Source: Xenophilus sp. E41 (GTDB lineage Bacteria > Pseudomonadota > Gammaproteobacteria > Burkholderiales > Burkholderiaceae_C). Taken from it: a stretch of 64,000 bases of DNA. Below the pieces are notes generated by a model. That model was given only the letters and a program-made list of their open reading frames with translations. It searched no databases and was not told the DNA's origin. Below are positions 8,950 to 20,513 of this stretch, in pieces. The translations under genes were made by a program, and so were the position numbers. Numbering within the stretch: position 1 is the stretch's first letter; every line of letters starts with the position of its first letter. The DNA lies in assembly GCF_003671765.1 (NCBI RefSeq), contig NZ_QPIB01000007.1:441536-505535 (forward strand), given 5' to 3'.

Positions 8950-8973
8950 TGCGCTGCGGTGCCCGTGTGCGGC

Positions 8974-11418
8974 TCAGGGCTCGATCCCGCGCATCAGCGC
9001 GCGGATGCGGTGCGCCAGCTGGTCGACCGCGAAGGGCTTGCCGATCATGTGCATGCCGGGCGCAAGGAACTCGGCGCGGTTGGTCGCGTACTCCGCGTAG
9101 CCGGTCATGAACAGCACCGGCAATCCGTCGCGGTACTGGCGCGCGATCTCGGCCACCTGGCGGCCGTTGAGCCCCGGCAGCCCGACGTCGCTCACCAGCA
9201 GGTCGATGCGTGCCTGCGACTGAAGGATCGGCAGCGCCGCCTGCCCGTCGGCCGCCTCCAGCGCCTGGTAGCCCAGTTCCGAGAGCACCTCGCGCACCAG
9301 CAGGCGCACGCCCGGGTCGTCCTCCACCACCAGCACCACCTCGCCGTCGCCCTGCGGCAGCGCGGCCACCTCGCGTGCCGCCGCCGGCGCAGCGGCCTGC
9401 GGCGCATGGGGCAGGCACAGGGTCACGGTGGTGCCCTGGCCCGGCGTGCTGTCGATCTGCACCAGCCCGCGCGACTGGCGCGCGAAGCCGTAGACCATCG
9501 ACAGGCCCAGTCCCGTGCCCTGGCCGATCGGCTTGGTGGTGAAGAAGGGATCGAAGGCGCGCGCCAGCACATCGGCCGACATGCCGGTGCCGCTGTCGGC
9601 CACCGCGATGGCGAGGTAGTCGCCCGGCGGCACGCCCTCCAAGGCGCGCACTTCGGCATCGCCCAGTTGCACGTTGGCGGTGGAGATGCGCAGTTCGCCG
9701 CCGCCCGGCATGGCATCGCGCGCGTTGATGGCGAGGTTGAGGATGGCGCTCTCGAGCTGGCTCTCGTCGCCCAGCGCGTGGCGCGCATCGGGCGCCAGCT
9801 GCACCGCCAGGCGCACCTGCTCGCCGAGCGAGCGGTGCATGAGCTCTTCCATGGAGCCGATGAGCGCATTCACGTCCACCGGCTTCAGGTCCAGCGACTG
9901 GCGGCGCGAAAAGGCCAGCAGCCGCTGCACCAGTGACGCCGCGCGTTGTGCCGACTGGCTGGCGCTGTCCATGAAGCGCTCCAGGTCCGTGGTGCGTCCG
10001 GCCGCCACGCGCCGGCGCATCACCTCGATGGCGCCGGTGATGCCCTGGAGCATGTTGTTGAAGTCGTGCGCGATGCCGCCGGTGAGCTGGCCGATGGCCT
10101 CCATCTTCTGGCTGTGGCGAAGGCGCTGCTCCGATTCGCGCAGGGCGGTGACGTCGCGGCCCACCGCGTGGATCTGGCCCGAGGTGTCGGGCACGGCGGT
10201 CCAGGAGAAGCTGCGGTAGCTGCCGTCCTGGTGCCGGAAGCGGTTCTCGTAGCGCAGCAGGCGCTGGCCCTGCGCCAGCTGGCCCAGGGCATGGCGCGAG
10301 GGCTCCACGTCCTCGGGGTGCAGCAGGGCGAGCACGTCGGTGCCCACCAGGGCATCGTCGGGCCAGCCGAGCACCTGCGTCCACGCCGGGTTGACCGACA
10401 CGATCCGGCCATCCAGGCGCACCGAGATCATCAGGTCGGCCGACAGCGACCAGATGCGGTTGAGCTCGCGCGTGCGCTCCTGCACGCGCTGCTCCAGCGA
10501 GGCATTGAGCTGGGCCAGCGCCAGGCGGGCCTCGTGGCGCTCGGTCACGTCCTGCACCACGCCGCGCATCAGCAGGGGCTGGCCGTGGGCGCCGCGCACG
10601 ATCTCGGCGCGACGCCAGATCCAGCGCAACGCACCGTCGTCGGCGCGGCGGATCGGGTATTCGACGTCCAGCGGCGCCGTGCCGCGCATGCGCGATTCGC
10701 GCGTGGACACCGGGTCGCCGTCGGCGCTGTCGGTGCGCAGGCGCTGCACGTCGGCGGGCGCGTGCATCTCCTGCTCGGGCAGGCCGAACACGCGGCAGAA
10801 GCCCGGCGACGCGGTGAGCGTGTCGCGCTGGATGTCGAGCACGAACACGCCGACGCCGCCGGCCGCCTGGGCCAGTCGCCACTGCTCGTGGAGCTCGCGC
10901 AGGTGTTCCTCGCTGGCCGCCAACTGGCGCGTGGCCTTCACGCGCGAGGTGGTCTCGCTCACGATGCACAGCACGCCGCCCACGCTGCCGTCGGGCTCGC
11001 GCACGGGCGAGTAGGAGATGTCGAAGAACACCTCCTCCATGTGGCCGTGGCGATTGATCTGGAAGGGGCGGTCCTTGGCCGAGACGGTCTCGCCCAGCGT
11101 GAGCACGCGCTCGAGCAGCGGGTGCAGGTCGTCCCAGAGTTCCGTCCAGTGTTCCTGCGCCGGCCGCCCCATCGCCCCCGGGTGCTTGACGCCGATCGTC
11201 GGCGCGTAGGTGTCGTTGTAGAAGGCGACGAACTGCGGGCCCCAGAACAGCACGATCTCGGCCTGCGAGGGCAGCATCAGGTCGATGGTGGTGCGCAGCG
11301 CCGCCGACCATTGCGAGGGCGGGCCCAGCGGGGTTTCGGTATCGGACAGCGCCCGGATGCAGGCGGCCGCCTCCCCCGGCGCGTAGGGCCAGCGGTCGGG
11401 GGCGGAGGCGGCGGACAT
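8974..11418 (-). CDS. Hybrid sensor histidine kinase with PAS repeats and C-terminal receiver
   Basis: 814 aa soluble kinase with no clear membrane segment. An N-terminal PAS/GAF-like region (about 1-160) precedes two PAS/PAC segments (about 180-310 and 330-430) separated by a coiled coil near 300-320. The dimerisation/phosphoacceptor motif IAHDFNNML has its His at residue 451. The ATPase domain shows NLAINARDAMP and the glycine boxes DSGTGMS and GTGLGLSMVYG. The C-terminal receiver carries the phospho-acceptor Asp at about residue 744 in VSDVGLPG, with Lys in GKPF. No response regulator or output gene is adjacent, so the partner and signal are unknown. It faces the NTF2-like gene divergently. 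Confidence 0.93.
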   Translation of the reverse strand: MSAASAPDRWPYAPGEAAACIRALSDTETPLGPPSQWSAALRTTIDLMLPSQAEIVLFWGPQFVAFYNDTYAPTIGVKHPGAMGRPAQEHWTELWDDLHPLLERVLTLGETVSAKDRPFQINRHGHMEEVFFDISYSPVREPDGSVGGVLCIVSETTSRVKATRQLAASEEHLRELHEQWRLAQAAGGVGVFVLDIQRDTLTASPGFCRVFGLPEQEMHAPADVQRLRTDSADGDPVSTRESRMRGTAPLDVEYPIRRADDGALRWIWRRAEIVRGAHGQPLLMRGVVQDVTERHEARLALAQLNASLEQRVQERTRELNRIWSLSADLMISVRLDGRIVSVNPAWTQVLGWPDDALVGTDVLALLHPEDVEPSRHALGQLAQGQRLLRYENRFRHQDGSYRSFSWTAVPDTSGQIHAVGRDVTALRESEQRLRHSQKMEAIGQLTGGIAHDFNNMLQGITGAIEVMRRRVAAGRTTDLERFMDSASQSAQRAASLVQRLLAFSRRQSLDLKPVDVNALIGSMEELMHRSLGEQVRLAVQLAPDARHALGDESQLESAILNLAINARDAMPGGGELRISTANVQLGDAEVRALEGVPPGDYLAIAVADSGTGMSADVLARAFDPFFTTKPIGQGTGLGLSMVYGFARQSRGLVQIDSTPGQGTTVTLCLPHAPQAAAPAAAREVAALPQGDGEVVLVVEDDPGVRLLVREVLSELGYQALEAADGQAALPILQSQARIDLLVSDVGLPGLNGRQVAEIARQYRDGLPVLFMTGYAEYATNRAEFLAPGMHMIGKPFAVDQLAHRIRALMRGIEP

Positions 11419-11532
11419 GGCAGGTGGGGAAGTGCAGGCTGGGGGTGCGTTGCGCGGAGGTCGCGGCGGATTATGGGCAGCGGGCCCGCGGCCCGCGTGT
11501 CAGCGGAGCCCGCAATCGCACGGCTCGTGGTT

Positions 11533-11594
11533 GCTATCGAAACGATAGCGGTGCACGCGCCTTGGACGGGCGCTGCGGCCACTTTTTCTTTGAG
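11533..11594 (+). repeat. Dispersed repeat, copy 2
   Basis: GCTATCGAAACGATAGC (11533-11549) is followed 14 nt later by GGACGGGCGCTGCGGCC and ACTTTTTCTTT. It is intergenic, between the divergent hybrid kinase and NTF2-like genes. Confidence 0.8.
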
Positions 11595-11610
11595 GGGTGG
11601 ATGGGCCGGC

Positions 11611-11629
11611 GATGACCTGCCAGGTCATC
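11611..11629. promoter_or_regulatory. Perfect 19-bp palindrome, candidate operator
   Basis: GATGACCTG, a central C, and CAGGTCATC form an uninterrupted palindrome about 75 bp before the NTF2-like start. It lies just after repeat copy 2 in the divergent region. No T-run follows, so a protein-binding site is more likely than a terminator. Confidence 0.45.
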
Positions 11630-11703
11630 GACCGGCGGCGCCGGTGCGGCGAGCATTCCTTCACCCCGCCGCGAGCGGCCCACCCCTTCTTCAGGAGATC
11701 GCC

Positions 11704-12081
11704 ATGAACACCGCCCCCATCGCTGCCGAATCCGTCGCCCGCGACTACATCGCGCTGTGGAACGAGACCGACGCCCAGCGCCGCGCCGAACTGCTGCGTG
11801 CAGGATGGCGCGACGACGCGCATTACATCGACCCGCTCATGCAGGGCCGCGGCCACGGCCCGATCAGCGAATTGGTCGGCGCCGTGCACCAGCGCTATCC
11901 GGGCTTTCGCTTCGCGCTGCTGGGCCGCCCCGATGCGCACGGCGAACACCTGCGCTTCTCGTGGACGCTCGGGCCGGCGGGCGCCGAGGACCTGATCCAG
12001 GGCACCGACTTCGTCGAGCTCGCGGACGGCAAGCTGGCCCGCGTCACGGGCTTTCTCGACAAGGTGCCGGTCGGGGCCTGA
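11704..12081 (+). CDS. NTF2-like/SnoaL-like small protein
   Basis: 125 aa with the cone-shaped alpha/beta pattern of the NTF2 superfamily: an N-terminal helix with RDYIALWNETDAQRRAELL, the DPLMQGRGHGPISELV turn, and C-terminal strands with GTDFVELADGKLARVTGF. Members include isomerases, polyketide cyclases and many proteins of unknown function, so no reaction is assigned. The ribosome site AGGAGATCGCC precedes the ATG. It is probably a single-gene unit converging on modC. Confidence 0.85.
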   Translation: MNTAPIAAESVARDYIALWNETDAQRRAELLRAGWRDDAHYIDPLMQGRGHGPISELVGAVHQRYPGFRFALLGRPDAHGEHLRFSWTLGPAGAEDLIQGTDFVELADGKLARVTGFLDKVPVGA

Positions 12082-12087
12082 CCGCCT

Positions 12088-12750
12088 TCAGATGGTCACG
12101 ACACGGCCGGCATCGAGCCGCACGACCGACTGGGCGAGCGCCTTGACGTCCTCGGGGTCGTGCGTGACCAGCAGGGTCGGCACCTGCACGCGTTCCAGCA
12201 TCTGCGCCAGTTCGGCGCGCAGGCGGATGCGCAGCTCGGTGTCCAGCGCCGACAGGGGCTCGTCGAGCAGCAGCAGGCGCGGCGCGGTCGCCAGCGCGCG
12301 CGCCAGGGCCACGCGCTGGCGCTGGCCGCCCGACAGGTGCCGCGGGTAGGCGCGGCGCAGCGCCTGGATGTCGAACTGCGCCATGAGCGCCTCGACGCGC
12401 TCCATCGCCTCGGGCGCGGGCGAGTGCCCCAGACGCCGCACGCCGAAGCACAGGTTCTGGTGCACCGTGAGGTGCGGGAACAGCGCATAGTCCTGGAACA
12501 CGAAGCCCACGCCGCGCTCGCGGGCCGGCCGGTCGATGCCCTGCGCGCTGTCGAGCAGTGTCTGCCCATCGACGCGCACATGGCCCTGCACGCCCGGCAG
12601 CAGGCCGGCGATGGCCTGCAGCACGGTCGACTTGCCCGAGCCCGAGGCGCCCAGCAGCGCCGTGCGACGCGCGGCAGAGCGAAAGGCCGCGTCGACCGCG
12701 AAGCTGCGCTCGGGCGACTGCAAGGTGAGGCGGATGTGGACGTCGAGCAT
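12088..12750 (-). CDS. modC: Molybdate ABC transporter ATP-binding protein, short form
   Basis: 220 aa ATPase that energises molybdate uptake through ModB. The Walker A motif GASGSGKST is at 34-42, the signature LSGGQ at 139-143, Walker B LLLLDEP at 159-165, and the switch His in VTHDPEDV follows. It is about 130 residues shorter than E. coli ModC (352 aa) because the C-terminal molybdate-binding Mop domain is absent. In this cluster, Mop-type sensing is instead provided by the C-terminal half of ModE. It is the last gene of the leftward modABC unit, 6 bp after modB, and converges on the NTF2-like gene. Confidence 0.93.
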   Translation of the reverse strand: MLDVHIRLTLQSPERSFAVDAAFRSAARRTALLGASGSGKSTVLQAIAGLLPGVQGHVRVDGQTLLDSAQGIDRPARERGVGFVFQDYALFPHLTVHQNLCFGVRRLGHSPAPEAMERVEALMAQFDIQALRRAYPRHLSGGQRQRVALARALATAPRLLLLDEPLSALDTELRIRLRAELAQMLERVQVPTLLVTHDPEDVKALAQSVVRLDAGRVVTI

Positions 12751-12756
12751 GCTCGA

Positions 12757-13410
12757 TCAATGCCTCGCCTGCAGCAGCCGGTTGGCCAGCACCAGCAGCA
12801 CGATGCACACGGCCGAGATCACGAGCGTGAGCGTCAGCGCCAGCCGGTCGTCGCCCGCCTGCACGGCCGCGTAGACCGCGACCGACAGCGTCTGCGTGCG
12901 GCCGGGCAGGTTGCCCGCGATCATCAGCGTGGCGCCGAACTCGCCCATGGCCCGCGCGAAGCTCAGCGCCAGCCCGGCACCGATGCCGCGCAGCGCCAGC
13001 GGCAGCGAGATGCGCCAGAACACCTCCCACTCGCCCGCGCCGAGCGTGCGCGCGGCCTGCGCGAAGCGGCCGTCGGTCTCCTCGAACGCGGCGCGCGCGG
13101 CCTTGTAGATCAGCGGCAGCGACACCACCGCGGCCGCCAGCACCGCACCCTGCCAGGTGAAGAGCAGGGTGACGCCGAAGCACCGGTCCAGCCATTGGCC
13201 GATGACGCCGTTGCGGCCAACCAGCACGATGAGGTAGTAGCCCAGCACCGTGGGCGGCAGCACCATGGGCAGCACCAGCGCGGCGTCGACCCACGCATGC
13301 CCCGGAAAGCGCCGGCGCGCCAGACACCAGCCCAGCGCGATGCCCGCGGCACCGGCAAAGAGCGTGGCGAGGAAGGCGACCTTCAGGGTCAGCCAGAGGG
13401 GGGTGAGCAC
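12757..13410 (-). CDS. modB: Molybdate ABC transporter permease
   Basis: 217 aa inner-membrane subunit with five to six hydrophobic helices. The EAA loop, which contacts the ATPase, is visible as the RTLGAGEWEVFWRISLPLALRGI region, followed by FARAMGEFGATLMIAGN, which is characteristic of ModB/CysT-type permeases. Length is close to the ~225 aa norm. It lies between modA and modC with short gaps. Confidence 0.95.
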   Translation of the reverse strand: MLTPLWLTLKVAFLATLFAGAAGIALGWCLARRRFPGHAWVDAALVLPMVLPPTVLGYYLIVLVGRNGVIGQWLDRCFGVTLLFTWQGAVLAAAVVSLPLIYKAARAAFEETDGRFAQAARTLGAGEWEVFWRISLPLALRGIGAGLALSFARAMGEFGATLMIAGNLPGRTQTLSVAVYAAVQAGDDRLALTLTLVISAVCIVLLVLANRLLQARH

Positions 13411-13438
13411 GGGCGGCAGGCGTGGTGGTGCGCTGGCG

Positions 13439-14200
13439 TCAGAGCCTGGAGAAACCGAAGCTGCCCAGGATCTGCTGGCCCTGCGGCCCCTTCACGAACG
13501 CGATGAAGGACTGCGCAGCGGCCGGCTGCTTGCTGGCAGCCAGCTGGGCGATGGGATAGGTCACGGGCGAGGCCGTCGGCACGACCAGCGCCACGCGCGT
13601 CTCATCCTTCTTCAACAGGGCGTCGGTGCGGTAGACGAAGCCGGCGTCGACCTCGCCGCGGGCCACGTAGTCGAGCACCTGGCGCACGCTCTCGCCGTAG
13701 ATCCATTTGGGCTGCAGCGGCGTCGCGAGCCCGGCCTGCTCGACCACGTTCATGGTGTAGCGGCCCACGGGCACCGAAGCCGGCGTGCCGGCGGCAATGC
13801 GCCTGTAGTCGGGGGCGCTCAGGTCGCCCAGCGCCTTCGGCGCGAGCGCCGATTTCGCCGGGACGACGAGAACCAGCTCGTTCTTCACGAAGTCCGCGCG
13901 CGAGCCGGGCACGATGAGTTGGGCGGCCACCGCCTTGTCCATCGTGGGCTGGTCGGCCGATGCGAAGACGTCGACCGGTGCGCCCTGCTGCATCTGCGCC
14001 AGCAGCGCGCCCGATGCGGCGAAGTTGAGGGTGGCCTTGTGCCCGGGGTGGGCCTTCTCCCAGGCCTGGCCGATGGCCTGGAACGCGTTCGTGAGGCTGG
14101 CCGCGGCCGACACGACGATCTCCTGCGCCCACAGGGCGGGGCTGGCAGCGGCCAGGGCCAGCACCAGCGCACCTATGCGCAACCTACGGCATGTCGGCAT
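13439..14200 (-). CDS. modA: Molybdate-binding periplasmic protein
   Basis: 253 aa with a signal peptide MPTCRRLRIGALVLALAAAS...WAQ (about 24 residues). The mature N-terminus VSAAASLTNAFQAIG is the typical ModA oxyanion-binding loop, and ASGALLAQMQQGAPVDVFASAD follows the family pattern. It captures molybdate or tungstate for ModBC. I chose the ATG at 14200 because GAGAGG lies 6 nt upstream; the ATG at 14206 has no spacing. It leads the leftward modABC unit, whose promoter region carries a ModE-box-like palindrome, so repression by molybdate-loaded ModE is likely. Confidence 0.95.
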   Translation of the reverse strand: MPTCRRLRIGALVLALAAASPALWAQEIVVSAAASLTNAFQAIGQAWEKAHPGHKATLNFAASGALLAQMQQGAPVDVFASADQPTMDKAVAAQLIVPGSRADFVKNELVLVVPAKSALAPKALGDLSAPDYRRIAAGTPASVPVGRYTMNVVEQAGLATPLQPKWIYGESVRQVLDYVARGEVDAGFVYRTDALLKKDETRVALVVPTASPVTYPIAQLAASKQPAAAQSFIAFVKGPQGQQILGSFGFSRL

Positions 14201-14210
14201 GTCCATCCTC

Positions 14211-14235
14211 TCGCTATTCAAAAGTGGAATAGCGA
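14211..14235. promoter_or_regulatory. ModE-box-like inverted repeat between modA and modE
   Basis: TCGCTATTC (14211-14219) and GAATAGCGA (14227-14235) form a perfect 9-bp inverted repeat with a 7-nt spacer. It lies 11 bp before the modA start on the opposite strand. The CGCTAT...ATAGCG core resembles the ModE operators of proteobacteria. It also shares features with the dispersed repeat of this genome, including a GGACGGGCGC decamer 12 nt downstream, so the two explanations compete. Confidence 0.6.
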
Positions 14236-14327
14236 TCATAGCGACGGACGGGCGCATGGCCGCCGCATCCGGTCAGCGCGATTCGAGAATGGAACAGCGC
14301 GGTCGCCCACCGTCGCACAATGCCGCC

Positions 14328-15095
14328 ATGACCGAACCCGCATCCCGCCGCAGGCCACCGCCGGGCTTCATGGACGCGCTGGGCCACAAGGCGGCCGACA
14401 AGCGCATCGACATCCTGCGTGCGATCGGCCGCAGCGGCAGCATCTCGCAGGCCGCGCGCGACGCCGGCGTGAGCTACAAGGCCGCCTGGCAGGCTGTGGC
14501 GACGCTCACCAACCTCGCGGGCGTGCCGCTTGTGGACAAGGCCGTGGGCGGTGCCGGCGGCGGCGGCGCGGTGCTGACGGCCGAGGGCCTGCGCCTGCTG
14601 ACCATGGCCGACGAACTGCTCGCGGCGCGCAGCACGCTGTGGCCCGCGCCGGGCGCGGGGGCGGCGGTGGCGGGGCTGGCGATCCGCACCAGCATGCGCA
14701 ACCAGTGGCCGGTGCGCATCGAGGCGCTGGAAGGCAGCGGGCCGACCTTGCATGTCGCGCTGGCGCTGGGCGAATCGGCGCAGCAGCTGAAGGCGCGCAT
14801 CACGCGCGAGAGTGCGGAGCTGCTCGGCCTGGCAGCGGGCATGCAGGCACTGGCGCTGTGCAAGGCGACGGCGGTGCGTGTCGAGGCCCCGGGGCGTGCG
14901 CGTGCGACCAATCAACTCCAGGGCGTCGTCTCGGAGGTCGTTCGCAGCCCTGAAGGCGACGAGGTGGCGCTGCAGCTGGAGGGCGCTGCGATGGAGGTGG
15001 TGGGCTTTGCGCCAGCCGGCAGCGGGTTGCGGCGCCGGCAGCGCGTGGCGGCCCGGGTCGATCCCGTGGCGCTGGTGCTGGCGCTGCCCGCTTGA
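14328..15095 (+). CDS. modE: Molybdate-responsive transcriptional regulator ModE
   Basis: 255 aa. The N-terminal winged helix (about 20-90) contains SISQAARDAGVSYKAAWQAV, the LysR/ModE-type recognition motif, and LVDKAVGGAGGGGAVLTAEG, the glycine-rich wing typical of ModE. The C-terminal half (about 115-255) looks like two Mop-type beta domains that bind molybdate. Molybdate-bound ModE represses modABC and can activate molybdenum-enzyme genes. It is divergent from modA, with the candidate operator between. A CACAAT lies 6 nt before the ATG without a Shine-Dalgarno, so it may be translated from a leaderless mRNA. Confidence 0.94.
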   Translation: MTEPASRRRPPPGFMDALGHKAADKRIDILRAIGRSGSISQAARDAGVSYKAAWQAVATLTNLAGVPLVDKAVGGAGGGGAVLTAEGLRLLTMADELLAARSTLWPAPGAGAAVAGLAIRTSMRNQWPVRIEALEGSGPTLHVALALGESAQQLKARITRESAELLGLAAGMQALALCKATAVRVEAPGRARATNQLQGVVSEVVRSPEGDEVALQLEGAAMEVVGFAPAGSGLRRRQRVAARVDPVALVLALPA

Positions 15096-15114
15096 GCAAA
15101 GCCGCTGGCCTGCT

Positions 15115-15435
15115 TCAGCCCAGTCGGGCCATCGCCTCGCGCACGGCACCGGCGTTGGCGGGCCGCACGACGCGGGCGACCTCCAGCCCGTCGCGCAGGA
15201 ACACCAGCGTGGGCCAGAGCTTGACGCCGAAGCTGCGGCCAAGCGGGCGGCCGCTGCCGTCCTCGACCTTCAGGTGCTTCAGGCCGGCGGGGGCATCGGC
15301 CAGCGCCTCGGCGATGGCGGGCTGCGCGCCCTTGCAGATGCCGCACCAGTTGGTGCCGAATTCGATCAAGGCGAGGCCGCGCTGGGCGTCGACCTCGGCG
15401 CGTGTGGTCTGTTCGGGTTCGTAGGGCTGGGTCAT
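15115..15435 (-). CDS. Thioredoxin-family protein with a WCGIC active site
   Basis: 106 aa cytoplasmic thioredoxin-like fold. The active-site Cys pair is C31-G-I-C34 in TNWCGICKGAQPAI; canonical thioredoxin has CGPC, so Ile replaces Pro. FGVKLWPTLVFLRDG supplies the usual cis-Pro loop. The change should alter redox potential or partner choice but keeps both cysteines. It lies between modE (convergent) and the GAF/Fis regulator, 41 bp downstream of the latter on the same strand, and may be co-transcribed with it. The role is undefined. Confidence 0.88.
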   Translation of the reverse strand: MTQPYEPEQTTRAEVDAQRGLALIEFGTNWCGICKGAQPAIAEALADAPAGLKHLKVEDGSGRPLGRSFGVKLWPTLVFLRDGLEVARVVRPANAGAVREAMARLG

Positions 15436-15476
15436 CGAGCCATTGTGGTGCGCCGCCGGTGCGGCCGCAGGGGCGC

Positions 15477-16619
15477 TCAGCGCTTGCCCGTGCCGGCCGA
15501 GAGCTTTCTGTAGACGGTGGCACGGCTGACACCCAGCGCCCGCGCCGCCTCGGCCACGTTGCCGCGCGCCTCGCGCACCGCCTGCTCGATGAGCGAGGCC
15601 TGCACGTCCCGCAGGCGCGCGGCCGGCGCCGTGCCGGCGGTGGCGCGGCCGTCGCGCCGCAGGGCCCGCACATGCAGCCGCAGGCCCGACCACAGCGGCA
15701 CCTCGGCCGGAGTGGGGTGGCGTGCGGCCGCGTCGAAGAGCAGCGAAGTCGGCACCGCGAACAGGTCGGTTGCCGACCCGCGCCCCTGTGACGGCAGCGG
15801 CAGCAGTTGCCGGGCGACGGTGTTGGCACCGAGCACCAGCCCGTCGGCATCGAGGCACAGCAGGCCATCGCCATCGACGCCCGCCTCCAGCGCCGCCAGG
15901 CTGCCGGGCCAGTTGAACTGCAGCAGCAGTGCGCACGGCAGGCTGCGCAGCCACGCGTTCTGGATCGCGCGCGCCGAATGTTCAGCCAGGTGCTGGAGCT
16001 CGGGGCGCTCGACCACGTTCACCCCGGTGAGGTCGAGCATGCCGGCGCAACGGCCCTCGGGGTCGAAGAGCGGCGCACCGGCGCAGGTGTAGACGCTGGT
16101 GTCGTCGAAGAAGTGCTCGCCGCGGTGCAGCCACACGGCGCTCTGCTCGGCCAGCGCGGCGCCGATGGCAGTGGTGCCCACGGCGCGTTCCGACAGGTCG
16201 ACGCCCACCCGCGCGATGCTGCGCGTGGCGGGGTCGTCGTGGCCCGACAGCGGCCCGACCTCGATCACGGTGCCCTGCGCATCGGTCAGCATCGCGAAAT
16301 AGCGCGTCCCGGCGATGGCGCGCGACAGGCGTTCGAGCACCGGCCGCGCCGCACCCAGCAGCGGCCCGTGGCGCTCCTTCGCCTGCCGCTGCGCCGAGGG
16401 CGCGACGGCGTCGAACACCACGCGCTGATCGGGCGTGCGGCCGGCCGCCAGGCAGCGCTGCCAGGAGCGCGCGATCCACGGTGCGAGCGGCGCGGGGCCG
16501 GCCGACGCGCCGCCGTGCAGCCAGGCGTGGCGCGCCTGCGCGATCAGTGCGCCGCGGTCGGGCAGCGCGAGCGTGCGTGCGGGGAAGGTCATCGTGGGGA
16601 GGCGGGGAAGCTGCTCCAT
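15477..16619 (-). CDS. GAF-Fis transcriptional regulator, AcoR-like but without the AAA+ domain
   Basis: 380 aa. The N-terminal part (about 20-230) matches the sensory half of AcoR-type sigma-54 activators: [13 protein letters not shown], then a GAF-like domain with [44 protein letters not shown] Fis-type helix-turn-helix ends the protein ([17 protein letters not shown]). The AAA+ segment with GESGTGKE and GAFTGA that normally lies between is missing. The protein therefore probably acts on sigma-70 promoters or as a repressor. It is divergent from the cox cluster and is its likely regulator. The start at 16619 is uncertain; an in-frame ATG at 16592 is the alternative. Confidence 0.85.
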   Translation of the reverse strand: MEQLPRLPTMTFPARTLALPDRGALIAQARHAWLHGGASAGPAPLAPWIARSWQRCLAAGRTPDQRVVFDAVAPSAQRQAKERHGPLLGAARPVLERLSRAIAGTRYFAMLTDAQGTVIEVGPLSGHDDPATRSIARVGVDLSERAVGTTAIGAALAEQSAVWLHRGEHFFDDTSVYTCAGAPLFDPEGRCAGMLDLTGVNVVERPELQHLAEHSARAIQNAWLRSLPCALLLQFNWPGSLAALEAGVDGDGLLCLDADGLVLGANTVARQLLPLPSQGRGSATDLFAVPTSLLFDAAARHPTPAEVPLWSGLRLHVRALRRDGRATAGTAPAARLRDVQASLIEQAVREARGNVAEAARALGVSRATVYRKLSAGTGKR

Positions 16620-16649
16620 TTTGAGAATTTCGCGCGGGCCGCGCAACCG

Positions 16650-16668
16650 CCTAGGGTTTTGCCTAGGG
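16650..16668. promoter_or_regulatory. Paired CCTAGGG repeats between the regulator and the cox cluster
   Basis: CCTAGGG occurs at 16650-16656 and again at 16662-16668, 12 bp apart, about one helical turn. Each contains the palindrome CCTAGG. Position between divergent regulator and target genes makes this a good candidate operator. Confidence 0.4.
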
Positions 16669-16752
16669 AGTGGGGCAGGCACGGCGAACAAGATCGCACG
16701 GTCGCGCCTTCGCCGGCGTCGGCCCAGCCATCACCACCACGGAGACAGCCAC

Positions 16753-17244
<492 letters not shown>

Positions 17245-17256
17245 ACGGAGGCTGAC

Positions 17257-19701
<2,445 letters not shown>

Positions 19702-19712
19702 GGAGACCCACC

Positions 19713-20504
19713 ATGTACGCATTCACCTTCGAACGTCCCGACACCCTGGACAACGCCCTGAAGCTCGTGGCCGGCGGCGCCAAGCCCCTGGCCGGCGGAC
19801 AGACCCTGCTGGCCTCGATGAAGCTGCGGCTGTCGGCGCCCGAGCAGCTCGCCGACCTCGGCGCCTGCAAGGACCTGACCGGCATCCGCAAGGAGGGCGA
19901 CGCGCTGGTCATCGGCGCCATGTCGCGCCACCTCGAGGTTGCCAACAGCCCCGAGGTCAAGTCGGCCTACCCGGCGCTGGCCGACCTGGCCTCGCGCATC
20001 GGCGACCGGCAGGTGCGGGCCATGGGCACGATGGGCGGCTCGGTCGCCAACAACGACCCGGCCGCCTGCTACCCCAGTGCGGTGCTGGCCTCTGGCGCCA
20101 CGGTGATCACCACGAAGCGCGAGATCGCGGCGGACGACTTCTTCCAGGGCCTGTTCACCACGGCACTCGAAGACGGCGAGCTGATCAAGGCGATCCGCTT
20201 CCCGCTGCCGAAGAGGGCGGCCTACGAGAAGCTGCGCCAGAAGGCCTCGCATTTCCCGCTGGTCGGCGTCTTCGTGGCGCAGTTCGAGAGCGGCGTGCGC
20301 GTGGCCGTCACGGGCGCGGGCAATGGCGTCTTTCGCCATGCGGGGCTCGAGGCGGCGCTGTCGAAGAGCTTCACGCCGGAGTCGGCCGCCGGCGTCGCCA
20401 TCGACGACAGCGAACTCAACAGCGACCTGCACGCCACCGCGGCCTACCGGGCCAACCTGATCTCGGTACTCGCACAGCGCGCGGTGGCAAAGGCCCTGGG
20501 CTAA
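19713..20504 (+). CDS. coxM: Molybdenum hydroxylase medium FAD subunit
   Basis: 263 aa. The FAD-binding fold shows AGGQTLL (27-33) and TMGGSVANNDPAA (about 106-118), the two conserved FAD motifs of CoxM/XdhB proteins. It accepts electrons from CoxS and passes them to the respiratory chain. Length is a little below the ~285 aa norm. An AGGAG site precedes the ATG, and coxL ends 11 bp upstream. The MoxR ATPase starts 9 bp after its stop. Confidence 0.95.
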   Translation: MYAFTFERPDTLDNALKLVAGGAKPLAGGQTLLASMKLRLSAPEQLADLGACKDLTGIRKEGDALVIGAMSRHLEVANSPEVKSAYPALADLASRIGDRQVRAMGTMGGSVANNDPAACYPSAVLASGATVITTKREIAADDFFQGLFTTALEDGELIKAIRFPLPKRAAYEKLRQKASHFPLVGVFVAQFESGVRVAVTGAGNGVFRHAGLEAALSKSFTPESAAGVAIDDSELNSDLHATAAYRANLISVLAQRAVAKALG

Positions 20505-20513
20505 GCTGAGCCG

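Noticed and set aside
16669-16692. Sigma-54 promoter upstream of coxS
   Set aside because: TGGGGCAGGCACGGC has GG and GC at the right spacing, but the -12 half lacks TTGC/TGCA character, and the divergent regulator has no AAA+ domain.
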